Shown: positions 47,253 to 56,776 of the stretch, in pieces | Numbering within the stretch: the first letter of the stretch is position 1 | Layout: each line of letters starts with the position of its first letter | Assembly (NCBI GenBank): GCA_029689965.1 | Contig: CP121450.1 | Location: forward strand, 3,348,001 to 3,412,000 | Length of the DNA: 64,000 nucleotides | Reading direction: 5' to 3' | Source: Curtobacterium flaccumfaciens | Lineage (GTDB): Bacteria; Actinomycetota; Actinomycetes; Actinomycetales; Microbacteriaceae | The notes under the pieces: generated by a model | What the model saw: only the letters and a program-made list of their open reading frames with translations | The model's database searches: none | What the model was told of the DNA's origin: nothing | Position numbers and translations under genes: made by a program

Positions 47253-48650
47253 TCAGGCCCGCACGCGCCGGGCCGGGCGGACCGTCTCGCCGGCTGTGCG
47301 GCTCATCAGCAGCCCTTCGACGCAGGCCACCACGAGCAGCGCGGCGATCACCCAGAACGCGGCCTCGTACGGCCCCGACCCGCCGAGGCCCGCGGCGGCC
47401 CGGATCACCACGGCGGCGACCGCCACGCCGAAGCCCGCCGCGGTCTGCTGCAGCGTGGAGGAGAGCGTGTTCGCCGGGTCATGTCGGTCTGCTCGACGTC
47501 CGCGAAGGCGATGGTGTTGTACGCGGTGAACCCGACCGACCGCGCGGCACCACTCACCACGAGCAGCACGGCGAGGAGCCAGAACGGGTGTCCTCGGTCA
47601 TGAACACCATCGCGACGACGCTCAGCGCCGCGACCGCGCTCGACACGACGATGACCGGGCGGTACCCGAACCAGCGCAGGAACGGCGTCGTCATCGGCTT
47701 GATGCCGAGGTTCCCGACGAAGACCCAGAGCACCGCGGACCCGGCGAGCACGGCGCTCCAGCCCAGGCGTCCTGGAACAGCAGCGGGAGCACGAACGGCA
47801 CGGCCGAGACCGCCAGGCGGAACAGGCTGCCGCCCGCGTGCGACACCCGGAAGGTCTCGAGCCGGAAGGAGTCGAGCCCCATGATCGGTGCCGCGCCCGT
47901 CGGAAGTGCCACACCGCGAGCCAGCAGCACACCGCGCCGACCACGCCCGAGAGCACGACCGCGACCACCGGGACGGTGTCGAGGGCGAGCAGCGACGCCA
48001 TCACGACGAGCGACCGAGTCCGAAGCAGGCCAGGAGCGAGCCGAACCAGTCGAACGGCACCGTTCCGCCGCGCGCTCCTGCGGGACGAGCACGAGCGCGG
48101 CGACGAACGCGATCACACCGAGCGGGAGGTTGACGAGGAAGATCCAGTGCCAGGACAGGGTGTCGACGAGCACGCCGCCGACGAACGGCGCGACGATCGG
48201 CGAGGCCAGGGCCGGCCAGGTGAGGATCGCGATCGCCGTGACGAGCTGCTCGCGACCGGCGCTGCGCAGCACGACGAGCCGCCCCACCGGGACCATGAGC
48301 GCTCCGCCGAGGCCCTGCACGATGCGCCAGATCGTCAGGTCGACGAGCCCGGTCGACATCGCGCACAGGGCCGACGCCACCGTGAAGAGCGCGATCGCCC
48401 CGGCGAACACGGTCCGTGACCCCACCCGGTCGGTGAGCCACCCGCTGACCGGGATGAACACCGCGAGCGTCACCAGGTAGGCGGTGATCGCCACGCCCAC
48501 CGCCGCCGAGTCCACCCCGAGGTCGCGGCCCATCGCCGGGGCCGCGGTGGCCAGGATCGTGCCGTCGAGGAGCTCCATGAAGAAGGTGCCCGCGACGAGC
48601 ACGGCCACCGCCGTGCTCCCCCGTCGTCGTGTCGTCATCGTCGTCGCCAT
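47253..48650 (-). CDS. MFS drug:proton antiporter, DHA2 family (about six frameshifts)
   Basis: About 465 residues. Start STAVAVLVAGTFFMELLDGT with motif D1, motif A in GWLTDRVGSRTVF, and WRIVQGLGGALMVPVGRLVV. Breaks near 48065, 48010, 47905, 47762, 47597 and 47482. This is the most damaged reading frame in the window, so true decay cannot be excluded. Repaired end is VACVEGLLMSRTAGETVRP then ARVRA. Divergent from the deaminase operon, with 156 bases between, so it might export or import a related compound; that is speculation. Confidence 0.8.
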
Positions 48651-48716
48651 GTCACATCAAATGCTATGCCCGATCGGTTTCCGTGACGGCACCGCTCTCC
48701 CGCACGCGGACAGCGG

Positions 48717-48731
48717 TTGTGCAATGCAGAA
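48717..48731. promoter_or_regulatory. IclR-type operator candidate
   Basis: TTGTGCAATGCAGAA is a 15-bp palindrome with one mismatched pair, 76 bases upstream of the deaminase ATG and between two divergent genes. IclR proteins bind 13-15-bp dyads of this form; the cluster's IclR protein is the natural candidate. Confidence 0.45.
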
Positions 48732-48806
48732 TGAGGTGGACGCCGCCGTTGCCCGGCCTTCGCCGACCGGGGAGCGTTGAGGCATCGCAGACGCACAGGA
48801 GGCTCG

Positions 48807-50012
48807 ATGACGACCACCCCCGGCACGGTCACCACGAAGGGCGCGCCCGATCCGGCGGCCCCGCCGACCCGCCACGTCCTCGACCACGCGTACCTGCCGG
48901 TGATGACGCTGCGCGAGTCGGCGCTGGCGAACAACGCAGCCGTCATGCAGGCCTACGTCGAGCGCCACCGAATGTTGTTCGCGCCGCACATGAAGACGCA
49001 CATGGCGCCGGCGCTCGCGGGGCGCCAGATCGACGCCGGTGCGTGGGGCGTCACCGTCGCGTCGGTCCAGCAAGCGATGGTCGCGTGGGAGCACGGCATC
49101 CACCGCATCCTCGTCGCGAACGAGGTCCTCGACCCCGCGGGCCTCGCCTGGCTGGCGTCCCGTCGCGCCGCCGATCCGGCGGCGGACGTGCTCTGCTACG
49201 TCGACTCCCCCGCCGGCATCGAGGCCGGACGGGCTGCGCAGGCCACCGTCGACGGCGACCTGCACGTCGTCGTCGAGGTCGGGTTCCCCGGCGGGCGCAC
49301 CGGCGTCCGGAGCGGTGCGGCCGCACGCGACCTGGCACAGCTTCGCCCACGACCGCGGCCTCACACTCCGCGGGGTGTCCGGGTACGAGGGCGGACTGCC
49401 CGGCGTCGACGCCGCACGCGCCTACGTCGAGGGCGTGCTCGAGGTCGCTGTGGCCGTCCGGCCGCTGGTCGATGCGCCGCGCGCGCTGCTCAGCATGGGC
49501 GGGAGCGCGTGGTTCGACGGGGTGGTCGACGCGGTCGCCGAACGCCCGACGACCTCGACGTGCTGCTCCGCTCCGGGGCCTACCTGACCCACGACGACGG
49601 CTTCTACGCCGACCGCACGCCGTTCGGCCGCCACCCGGAGGAGGGCGCGCTCGTCCCCGCCATCGAGGTCTGGGGGCGCGTCACGTCCTGCCCGGAGCCG
49701 GGGCTCGCGCTGGTCGCGGTCGGCAAGCGGGACATCTCCTTCGACGAGGGACTCCCCGTGGTCCGGACGATCCGGCGGGGAGGCGCGGCTGACGTCGTTC
49801 CGGTCGCTCCGGCACCCGGGGCGGTCACCGTCACCCGCCTCGACGACCAGCACTGCTACCTCGCGCTGGCGGACGGGGCGCCCGGGCTGACGCCCGGTGA
49901 CGTCGTCGTGTTCGGCATCTCCCACCCGTGCACGGTCTTCGACAAGTGGCGGCAGGTGCTCGTCATCGACGACGACGAGACCGTGCTCGAGTCGATCGCG
50001 ACGTGGTTCTGA
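48807..50012 (+). CDS. PLP-dependent amino acid deaminase, D-serine dehydratase/D-threonine aldolase fold (two frameshifts)
   Basis: About 401 residues. Alanine-racemase-like N-terminal barrel with the PLP lysine in LFAPHMKTHMAPALAGRQID (Lys63), and a C-terminal D-serine-dehydratase-like domain. In ISHPCTVFDKW the HxC pair matches the zinc ligands of that family. Breaks near 49335 and 49545. ATG with ACAGGAGG upstream; first gene of the operon. D-glucosaminate dehydratases are reported in this fold family. Given the KDG kinase and KDPG aldolase after it, I infer it turns D-glucosaminate into 2-keto-3-deoxygluconate and ammonia. A D-serine or D-threonine enzyme is the alternative. Confidence 0.8.
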   Translation: MTTTPGTVTTKGAPDPAAPPTRHVLDHAYLPVMTLRESALANNAAVMQAYVERHRMLFAPHMKTHMAPALAGRQIDAGAWGVTVASVQQAMVAWEHGIHRILVANEVLDPAGLAWLASRRAADPAADVLCYVDSPAGIEAGRAAQATVDGDLHVVVEVGFPGGRTGVRSGAAARDLAQLRPRPRPHTPRGVRVRGRTARRRRRTRLRRGRARGRCGRPAAGRCAARAAQHGRERVVRRGGRRGRRTPDDLDVLLRSGAYLTHDDGFYADRTPFGRHPEEGALVPAIEVWGRVTSCPEPGLALVAVGKRDISFDEGLPVVRTIRRGGAADVVPVAPAPGAVTVTRLDDQHCYLALADGAPGLTPGDVVVFGISHPCTVFDKWRQVLVIDDDETVLESIATWF

Positions 50013-50854
50013 TGCGCGCGACGACACCGATCGCCCCGGCCGCCGACGACGCTCCGGCCCGCAACGCCGCCCTGTCGCTCCGACGGGGTCTCCGACTGCT
50101 CGACTGCGTCGCCGACCGGACCCGGAGCGGCGAGCCGGCGGTGTCGCTCTCCGTGCTGGCGGCGGAGCTCGGCACCTCGAAGTCGACGGTGCTCCGGCTG
50201 ACCGCTCCGATGATCGAGAACGACCTGCTGCGCCGGACGCCGGACGCGGGCTTCACGCTCGGGCTCGGGGCGCTGCTGCTCGGACAGAGCTACCTCGAGG
50301 GCATCGACCTCCGTTCGGCCGCCGCACCGTTCCTCCGCCGGACCGCCGAGCGCACCGGGCTCACGTGCCACCTCGTCGTCCCGGACGGCACGGACATCGT
50401 CTACGTGGACAAGGTCGAGACGCGCGGGACCGTCCGGATGGGGTCCCGGATCGGGAACCGGCTGCCGATGCGCAACACCGCGTCGGGCAAGGCGATGGTG
50501 GCGTTCGGCGAGCCGGAGCTGCTCGCACGGGTGCTCGCGGAGCCGGCGACGGCGATGACCGAGCACTCCATCGTCGACGACGACCGCTGGTGTGCCGAGA
50601 TCGACCGGACGCACGGCCGCGGGTACGGCATCGACGACCGCGAGAACGAACCGGACATCCGCTGCGTCGCGGCTCCCGTGCTCGACCACGCGAACCAGGT
50701 CGTCGGCGCGATGAGCATCTCCGGGCTGGCCTCCCGGTTCCCCGCCGCGGCGGTCCGCGAACTCGGCGACGGGGTCGTCCGGACCGCGCTGGAGATCTCG
50801 GTCGCGCTCGGCTCCTCGTCCGCGCAGCTGGCGCTGTCGAAGGGCGTCCGGTGA
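50012..50854 (+). CDS. IclR-family transcriptional regulator
   Basis: 280 residues, intact. N-terminal winged helix, residues about 20-80 (LSVLAAELGTSKSTVLRLTA), and a C-terminal IclR effector domain (GTVRMGSRIGNRLPMRNTAS; GRGYGIDDRENEPDIRCVAA). ATG overlaps the deaminase stop (TGATG), and its own stop overlaps the kinase start. Encoded inside the operon it would control, so autoregulation is likely. IclR proteins such as KdgR often sense KDG, which fits the pathway. Confidence 0.92.
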   Translation: MRATTPIAPAADDAPARNAALSLRRGLRLLDCVADRTRSGEPAVSLSVLAAELGTSKSTVLRLTAPMIENDLLRRTPDAGFTLGLGALLLGQSYLEGIDLRSAAAPFLRRTAERTGLTCHLVVPDGTDIVYVDKVETRGTVRMGSRIGNRLPMRNTASGKAMVAFGEPELLARVLAEPATAMTEHSIVDDDRWCAEIDRTHGRGYGIDDRENEPDIRCVAAPVLDHANQVVGAMSISGLASRFPAAAVRELGDGVVRTALEISVALGSSSAQLALSKGVR

Positions 50855-51826
50855 CCGGCCGCGTCGTCACGTTCGGGGAGACCATGCTGCTCCTGACCGG
50901 CGGGGACACGGGCGCCGTCCCGACCTCGAGCACATGCGCGTCGACACCGGCGGCGCCGAGAGCAACGTCGCGATCGGACTCGCCCGGGCGGGCGTCCCCA
51001 CCACGTGGATCGGTCGCGTCGGCACCGACCCCGCCGGCGACCGCGTCGTCCGGGACGTCCGGAGCCAGGGGGTCGACGTCGTCGCCGTGCCGGACGCCGA
51101 CCGGTCCACGGGCATCATGATGAAGGAGCGCCTGGCCGACGGGCGCACCCGGGTGACCTACCACCGCCGTGGCTCGGCGGGCTCGGCGCTGCGCGCGGCC
51201 GACCTGCCGGAGCGCGTCGTCGAACGAGCCGCGCTCCTGCACGTCACCGGCATCACCCTCGCGCTCTCCGACGACGCACGTGCCGCCGTCGGGGCCGCAA
51301 TCGACCGCGCCGACACCGCCGGCGTCCCGGTGTCCTTCGACGTGAACCACCGGCCGAAGCCATCACCGCCGACGCGGCACGCGAGCGCTACCGTTCCGTC
51401 GCCGCACGATCGTCGATCGTGTTCGCCGGAGACGACGAGGCGCGGCTCGTGCTCGGGTACGGCGACGACGAGGGCGACGACGAGGCGCTCGCGCACGAGC
51501 TCGCCGCGCTCGGCCGCGGCCGTGCCGTCGTGAAGCTCGGCTCGCGGGGCGCCGTGGCCTCGATCGACGGGGAGTTCCTCCGTCGGCCGGCGACCCCGGT
51601 GCGCGTCGTCGACCCGGTCGGCGCCGGTGACGCCTTCGTCGCGGGGTGGCTCGCGGCGACCCTGGGCGGCGCGAGCGCGGCTCAGGCGCTCGACCGCGCC
51701 GCGGACGCGGGCGCGCTCGCCTGCACGGTCGAGAGCGACTGGCGGCGCCCGGACCCGGCAGCCCTGCACGCGCCCCGCACACCGAGCGACGTCGACCACG
51801 CCGTCCACGACCACGTCGACCGCTGA
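50851..51826 (+). CDS. kdgK: 2-keto-3-deoxygluconate kinase, PfkB family (two frameshifts)
   Basis: About 325 residues. Start VVTFGETMLLLTGGDTGAV, then VDTGGAESNVAIGLARAGVP (substrate-binding region), WIGRVGTDPAGDRVVRDVR, and the catalytic Asp in RVVDPVGAGDAFVAGWLAAT near residue 250. Breaks near 50922 and 51361. GTG start overlaps IclR by 4 bases. Phosphorylates a sugar acid; with the KDPG aldolase next door, KDG to KDPG is the best guess. Other PfkB substrates are possible on sequence alone. Confidence 0.85.
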
Positions 51827-51864
51827 CCCGGTCGCGCCACCCGCAGACCACGAGGAACGAGCAC

Positions 51865-52527
51865 ATGACGAACACCACCAGCACCGATCCGGCCGACACG
51901 GCCACCGCCCGGCACCGGCACGCCGCCGGACCGGCGATCGCGATCCTCCGCGGCGGCACCGGCGACCACGTCGAGGACGTCATCGCGACGCTCGTCGACT
52001 CCGGGGTCGGCGCCATCGAGATCACCACGAACACGCCGCGCTGGCGGGAGGGCATCGCCTGGGCGGCCGAGCACTACGGCACGGCGGCGTCGATCGGCGT
52101 CGGCACGGTGCTCGAGCCCCGTCAGCTCGACGAGGCGGCAGCGGCCGGGGCCGTCTTCGCGGTGAGCCCACACCTCGATCCCGCCATCGGGGAGCGGGCG
52201 CACGAGCGCGGTCTCGGGTGGTACCCGGGAGCGGCGACGCCGACGGAGATCGTTCGTGCGTGGCAGCTCGGCGCCCGCGCGGTGAAGGTCTTCCCGGCCG
52301 CACAGCTCGGCGGCCCGGCCTTCCTCAAGCAGGTCCTCGCGCCGCTCGACTTCGTCGACGTGATCCCCACCGGCGGCATCGGCGTCGACGACGCCTCCGA
52401 GTACCTGGCCGCCGGGGCGGTCGCGGTCGGTCTCGGCTCGCCGCTCGTCGGGGACGCGCTCACGAGCGGAGACATCGACGCGCTCCGCACCCGCGCCGAA
52501 CAGCTCGTCGCGGGGCTCACGCGGTGA
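51865..52527 (+). CDS. eda: KDPG/KHG aldolase (bifunctional aldolase family)
   Basis: 220 residues, intact. Class I aldolase barrel. The catalytic Glu is in VGAIEITTNTPRW; ASIGVGTVLEPRQLDEAAAA and AVFAVSPHLDPAI are typical; the Schiff-base Lys is in ARAVKVFPAAQLGGPAFLKQ. Splits 2-keto-3-deoxy-6-phosphogluconate into pyruvate and glyceraldehyde 3-phosphate. ATG has GAGGAACG upstream; 38 bases after the kinase and 4 overlapping bases with the deacylase. Confidence 0.92.
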   Translation: MTNTTSTDPADTATARHRHAAGPAIAILRGGTGDHVEDVIATLVDSGVGAIEITTNTPRWREGIAWAAEHYGTAASIGVGTVLEPRQLDEAAAAGAVFAVSPHLDPAIGERAHERGLGWYPGAATPTEIVRAWQLGARAVKVFPAAQLGGPAFLKQVLAPLDFVDVIPTGGIGVDDASEYLAAGAVAVGLGSPLVGDALTSGDIDALRTRAEQLVAGLTR

Positions 52528-54115
52528 CCGAGCCCGCCCCTCCCGTGCTGCTGCGCGGCGGGAGCGTCATCGGCGACGACGGCCCCGAGCGCGTCGACCT
52601 CCTCGTCTCGGACGGCCGGATCACCGCGGCCGGGAAGGACCTCGACCTCCCCGTCGGCACCACGACGGTCGACTGCGGCGAGCGCTTCGTCCTGCCCGGG
52701 TTCGTGGACGCGCACTCGCACGCCGGGTCGCTCGTGTTCGACGAAGCCGTGCAGCACGGGCTCCTCCGACAAGGCGTCACGACGATCGTCACGGGGCAGG
52801 ACGGCGTCGGCCCCGCACCCGGCGACGGCTCCTACGCGGACCGGTACTTCGCCGCGATCGACGGCCCGCACCCGCGGTACCGCGGCGGGGGCATCGGGCC
52901 ACTGCTCTCGACCTACGACGGCACGACGCCGGTGAACGTCGCCACCCTCGTGCCCGCCGGGACCGTGCGGCACGAGGTGCTGGGCGACGACCACCGGCCG
53001 GCGGACGCGGCGGAGCTGGCCGCGATGCGGCGCCTCGTCAGACAGGGGCTGGCGGAGGGCGCGGCAGGCCTCGCGACCGGGCTCGACTACGTGCCGGGGC
53101 TGTACGCGGACACCGCCGAGCTCGCGGCGCTCTGCGCGGAGGTCGCCGCCGCCGACGGCCTGTACGTCTCGCACATGCGCGGCGGCTACGAGGCCAACGC
53201 ACGGGCCGGTCTCGACGAGATCGGAGAGATCGTCCGGTCGTCGGGCGTCCGGGCGCACGTGTCGCACCTGCACGCCCCGGTCGACCTGGCGGTCGGTGCC
53301 CTCGCCGAGCTCGCGGCGACCGGGGCGCCGATGTCCTTCGACGCGTACCCGTACTCGCGCGGCTGCACGATCCTGTCGATGCTGCTCCTGCCCGCGGAGC
53401 TCGCCCGCCCCGGCACCGAGGACCTCGCCCTCGCGGTCGCCGAGGAACAGGGCCGGCGCCGGGTCCGCGGCGCGGTGCTCGAGCGCGTGCTCGGTCGCCC
53501 GGACCTCGGCACGGGCTGGGCCGACCAGATCACGCTGTCCCACGTGCCCGCGGCCGAGTTCCACGCGCTGCAGGGTCGGACCCTCGCGGAGGCCGCCGAG
53601 GCCACCGGCGCCGACCCGGTCGACCTCGCCCTGGACCTGCTCGTCGACTCGGCGCTGCAGGTCACCGTGATCATGCGCGTCCCCCGTCCCCGGACGGCCG
53701 ACGAGCTCGCGCCGCTCTTCCGGCTGCCCGGGCACACGGCGGGCTCCGACGGCATCTTCGTCGGGACCCACCCGCACCCGCGGGCCTACGGCACGTTCGC
53801 GCGGTACCTCGAGGACTACACGATCCCCGAGCGGCTCGGGTGGCCGGAGACGGTGCGGCACCTGTCGACCACGAGCGTCGAACGGTACCGGCTCGGCGAG
53901 CGTGGCACGGTGCGCGTCGGAGCGGTGGCCGACCTCGTCGTGGTGGACCCGGCACGGGCGTCCGCGGGCGCGTCGTACGAGCAGCCCGTGCGCGTCGCGG
54001 AGGGCATCGACGACGTCCTCGTCGCCGGGGTCCCGGTGCTCGCCGACGGCGCACTGACGCACGCGACCCCCGGGCGGGACTCCGTCGGGACGGAGCAGGC
54101 ACCGGGGGTCGATGA
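52524..54115 (+). CDS. N-acyl-D-amino-acid deacylase (amidohydrolase; frameshift at the end)
   Basis: About 530 residues, metal-dependent amidohydrolase of the D-aminoacylase type. Metal motif HxH in LPGFVDAHSHAGSLVF near residue 65, second-metal histidines in GLYVSHMRGGY and VRAHVSHLHAP, catalytic Asp in HTAGSDGIFVGTHPHPRAYG, then TFARYL. The frame should end at TGA 54115 (DGAGTGGR) after a break near 54072; as read it runs on into ridA. GTG start coupled to eda. Carbon 2 of glucosaminate has D-amino-acid stereochemistry, so removal of the acetyl group from N-acetylglucosaminate is plausible. Confidence 0.87.
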
Positions 54116-54179
54116 GGCTTCGCTCAGCGAGTGCCGCGGCCGGGCGGCCGCGGGGCGCGGCGGCGTCGGCGTCCGCCGG

Positions 54180-54569
54180 TCACTCCGTCGGCGGGAGCAC
54201 CGCCACGACGTCGATCTCGACGAGGATGTTCGCGAGGTGCGACTGGACGGTCGTGCGCACCGGGTACGGCTGCGAGAAGTGCTTGGCGTACTCCTCGTTG
54301 AACGCCGGGAAGTCGCGGTCGGAGTGCTCGAGGTGCACGGTCGACTTCACGACGTCGTCGAGCGTGGCGCCGTGCTCGGCCAGGACCGCGGCGACGTTCG
54401 CCAGCACCTGGGCGGTCTGACCCGCGACGTCGTCGGCGATCTCGCCGGTGGCGGGGTCCTGCGGGCCGAAGCCGGCGGTGTAGACGAAGCCGTTCGCGAC
54501 GATCCCCTGGCTGTACGGTCCGGCGGGCTTCGGGGCGTTGTCGGTCACGATGGCGGTCTTGTTCGGCAC
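54180..54569 (-). CDS. ridA: RidA family enamine/imine deaminase
   Basis: 129 residues, intact. Family marks: AIVTDNAPKPAGPYSQGIVA at the start, VYTAGFGPQDPATGEI, VVKSTVHLEHSDRDFPAFNE and the catalytic Arg in YPVRTTVQSHLANILVEIDV. Hydrolyses reactive 2-aminoacrylate-type imines released by PLP dehydratases. It converges on the deaminase operon, whose first enzyme would make such an intermediate. GTG start with GAGGAGCACC upstream. Confidence 0.93.
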   Translation of the reverse strand: MPNKTAIVTDNAPKPAGPYSQGIVANGFVYTAGFGPQDPATGEIADDVAGQTAQVLANVAAVLAEHGATLDDVVKSTVHLEHSDRDFPAFNEEYAKHFSQPYPVRTTVQSHLANILVEIDVVAVLPPTE

Positions 54570-54659
54570 GGTGCTCCTCACGTCGGTGGTCGAGGACTCC
54601 AGGCTAGGCGGGCGGCCCGCACCGGGCGCGACCACCCACCGGGCTGTTTCTGCTCTGCA

Positions 54660-54690
54660 GAACGCGAGCCGCGCCTCCCGGCCGTCCGGA
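54660..54690. repeat. Half copy of the GGAGGC palindrome family
   Basis: GCCGCGCCTCCCGGCCGTCCG matches one arm of the dispersed palindrome without its partner, upstream of the mannosyltransferase. Similar halves lie at 28225-28244, 56777-56797 and 57636-57655. Confidence 0.5.
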
Positions 54691-54776
54691 CGATCGGGTG
54701 ATGCGGTGTTCACAGGGCGGAGGCGTCTACGCTCGGAGCGTGCCCCTGCCATGCCCGAACATCGCGGAGTGCCGCG

Positions 54777-56021
54777 GTGAGTCGACTGGACGGGACCCTC
54801 ACGGAGTCGATCGCGAGCGGCCGTCGTCGGCTGCTGGACCTCGCGACGAGCCTGCCGGCGTGGACCGCCGTGCTCCTGGTGTGGACCGGCGGGCGCATCG
54901 TCTCCACGTTCTGGCTGGCGCTCGCGTTCCCGCTCATCGGTCGCGCGCTGCCGGAGAACGCGATCTGGGGCAACGACCACGGTTTCCTCAACTTCCTGAC
55001 GGCGTGGGACGGCCAGTACTACGAGCAGATCTCCGTGCACGGGTACCCGTCCGCCCTGCCGCTGGACGCCGCCGGCCACGTCGCACAGAACGCGTGGGCG
55101 TTCCTGCCGGCGTTCCCGTTCACGATCCGGATGCTCACCGCCTCGACCGGCGTGCCGTTCGACGTCGGTGCGCCCGCGATCGCCCTGCTCGCCGGACTCG
55201 TCGCGACCTACCTGCTGCACCGGCTGGTGCGCGACCGCGCGGGGTCCGCGGCGGCCCTGTGGGCCGTGTTCTTCTTCACGTGCGGCCCGCTGTCGTTCCT
55301 GCTCCAGGTCGGGTACGCGGAGAGCCTGTTCCTCGCGCTGACGTTCGGCGCGCTGCTCGCCCTCGAGCGTCGACGCTACGGGCTGCTCACGATCCTCGGG
55401 GTGGCCGCGGCGTTCACACGGCCGGGCGCCCTGGCGATCCCGCTCGTGCTGGGCGTCGTGGCACTCGTGCGGTGGGCCCGCGCACGGCGCACCGAGGGTG
55501 TCCGCTCCCTCGACGCGTTCCCCGTCGTCGAGCGCGTCCAGGTCGTCACGGCCGGGATCGTGCTGGTCGTCGCCGGTTTCGCCTGGCCCCTCATCGCCGC
55601 GCACGCCACGGGTGAGCCGAACGCGTACCTCGAGACCGAGATGTCCTGGTGGGTGAACTTCATCGGGCGGGTCGACTTCATGCCGCTGACGCCGTGGTTC
55701 CTCATCGCCGCGCGGTGGCTCGGCGTCGGCGGGGTCCTCATCGTGGTGTTCCTGCTCGTCGCCTACCCGGTGTGGCTGCTCCGACGGTCGACCCGTCGCC
55801 TGGGCTTCACGACCGTGGTGTTCTCGGCGGCGTACGCGCTGTACGTCTTCGCGGTGTCGCTGCCGATGGCGTCGACACCGCGGCTGCTCATGCCGCTCGC
55901 ACCGTTGTTCGGCTCGCCGGAGCTCGTGGCGAAGCCGTGGATGCGCTGGACCCTGGTGGTCTGCGCGCTGCTCGGGCAGCCCGTGCTGGTCGCGGTGCTC
56001 TGGCTGCTCGGGCCGCCCTGA
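54777..56021 (+). CDS. GT-C mannosyltransferase-like membrane protein (PIG-V type)
   Basis: 414 residues, intact, with about ten helices. The segment FLNFLTAWDGQYYEQISVHG with following YPS is typical of PIG-V-like lipid-linked mannosyltransferases; the Asp is the likely catalytic residue. LQVGYAESLFLALTFGALLA and AAFTRPGALAIPLVLGVVA also match. GTG start. Probably adds mannose from a polyprenyl donor to a glycolipid or protein outside the membrane. A TACGCT -10 lies at 54728, before a 9-codon ATG..TGA minigene (54751-54780) that overlaps the start, possibly a leader. Confidence 0.78.
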   Translation: MSRLDGTLTESIASGRRRLLDLATSLPAWTAVLLVWTGGRIVSTFWLALAFPLIGRALPENAIWGNDHGFLNFLTAWDGQYYEQISVHGYPSALPLDAAGHVAQNAWAFLPAFPFTIRMLTASTGVPFDVGAPAIALLAGLVATYLLHRLVRDRAGSAAALWAVFFFTCGPLSFLLQVGYAESLFLALTFGALLALERRRYGLLTILGVAAAFTRPGALAIPLVLGVVALVRWARARRTEGVRSLDAFPVVERVQVVTAGIVLVVAGFAWPLIAAHATGEPNAYLETEMSWWVNFIGRVDFMPLTPWFLIAARWLGVGGVLIVVFLLVAYPVWLLRRSTRRLGFTTVVFSAAYALYVFAVSLPMASTPRLLMPLAPLFGSPELVAKPWMRWTLVVCALLGQPVLVAVLWLLGPP

Positions 56022-56061
56022 CGCACGTCGGCCCGGTTGAGACGGACTCCGCCCCGAGCGC

Positions 56062-56127
56062 GAGACACCACCGGGAGCTCGGGACACCGCCGGATCCGGT
56101 GGTGTCCCGAGGCTCACACGGTGTCTC
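56062..56127. terminator. Nested palindromes between convergent genes
   Basis: A 34-bp near-perfect palindrome centred on CCGGATCCGG (56078-56111, one mismatched pair) lies inside an outer pair GAGACACC (56062-56069) and GGTGTCTC (56120-56127). It separates the convergent mannosyltransferase and pyridoxamine-oxidase-like genes and is a likely two-way terminator. Its GGATCCGGYGG core recurs at 13442 and 60034. Confidence 0.65.
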
Positions 56128-56178
56128 ACCAGGACGGGGGTGCGTCCACCCAGCGAGACTCCGCGCGGGTGCGGCTCG

Positions 56179-56670
56179 CTAAAGCTCGACCGTCCCGTGG
56201 TCGCCGGTGTCGGGCTGGCTCTGCTTGCCGATCGCGGCCTTGAGCGTCTGCACGAGGCTGCCGACGGGGCCGGTGTCCTGCGTCCAGTACTCGACCGAGT
56301 CACCCTCGACGGTGAGGAGCCGGATCGACGGGTCGTCACGGCCCTCGGGGAACCAGGCCTCGGCGAACGGCGACCACAGCTCGTCGATCACCGAGTCGTC
56401 CCGGGCCACGGTGGCGGTGCCGGCGATGGACAGGTAGCCGCCCTGCGACTCGATCGCGACGTTGACGTGCGGGTTCCTGGCGATGTCCTCGACCTTGTCG
56501 CTGCCGTCCTGCACCAGGAACCGGAGCGTGCCGTGGAACGCCTTGTCCTGCACGGCGAGGGGCCGCGCGTGGAGCTGGCCGTCCTCGCCCACGGTCGTCA
56601 GCAGGGCCGTGTGGGCTCCGTGGACGATGTCCGAGATCGCTGCGCGCTGGTCTGCCTCTGTGTCGGTCAT
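56179..56670 (-). CDS. Pyridoxamine 5'-phosphate oxidase family protein (general-stress type)
   Basis: 163 residues, intact. FMN-binding split-barrel fold: ALLTTVGEDGQLHARPLAVQ near residue 22, LRFLVQDGSDKVEDIARNPH, VNVAIESQGGYLSIAGTATV and LWSPFAEAWFPEGRDDPSIR. The last segment marks the subfamily called general stress protein 26. Cofactor FMN or F420; reaction unknown. ATG with GAGAGGAG upstream. Confidence 0.88.
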   Translation of the reverse strand: MTDTEADQRAAISDIVHGAHTALLTTVGEDGQLHARPLAVQDKAFHGTLRFLVQDGSDKVEDIARNPHVNVAIESQGGYLSIAGTATVARDDSVIDELWSPFAEAWFPEGRDDPSIRLLTVEGDSVEYWTQDTGPVGSLVQTLKAAIGKQSQPDTGDHGTVEL

Positions 56671-56776
56671 GGTGCTCCTCTCGCGTCGTGCGCTCCGTTG
56701 TGCTCGACGTGCGGCCGAGCCTCCCCGAGGCGCGTTCCGTTCCGCCCAGTCTGCCCCCGGACCCTGTGCGCGTCCG

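Noticed and set aside
47253..48650. Decayed efflux pseudogene
   Set aside because: Six breaks are many, but every segment between them is well conserved and other clearly vital genes show the same kind of error, so sequencing indels are more likely.
51627..54701. Single protein of about 1000 residues over the kinase, aldolase and deacylase genes
   Set aside because: Only the deacylase part matches a family; the ends come from frames left open by GC bias and a missing base near 54072.
54180..56339. Large minus-strand protein including RidA
   Set aside because: RidA has its own GTG and ribosome site; the upstream part is the shadow of the plus-strand mannosyltransferase.
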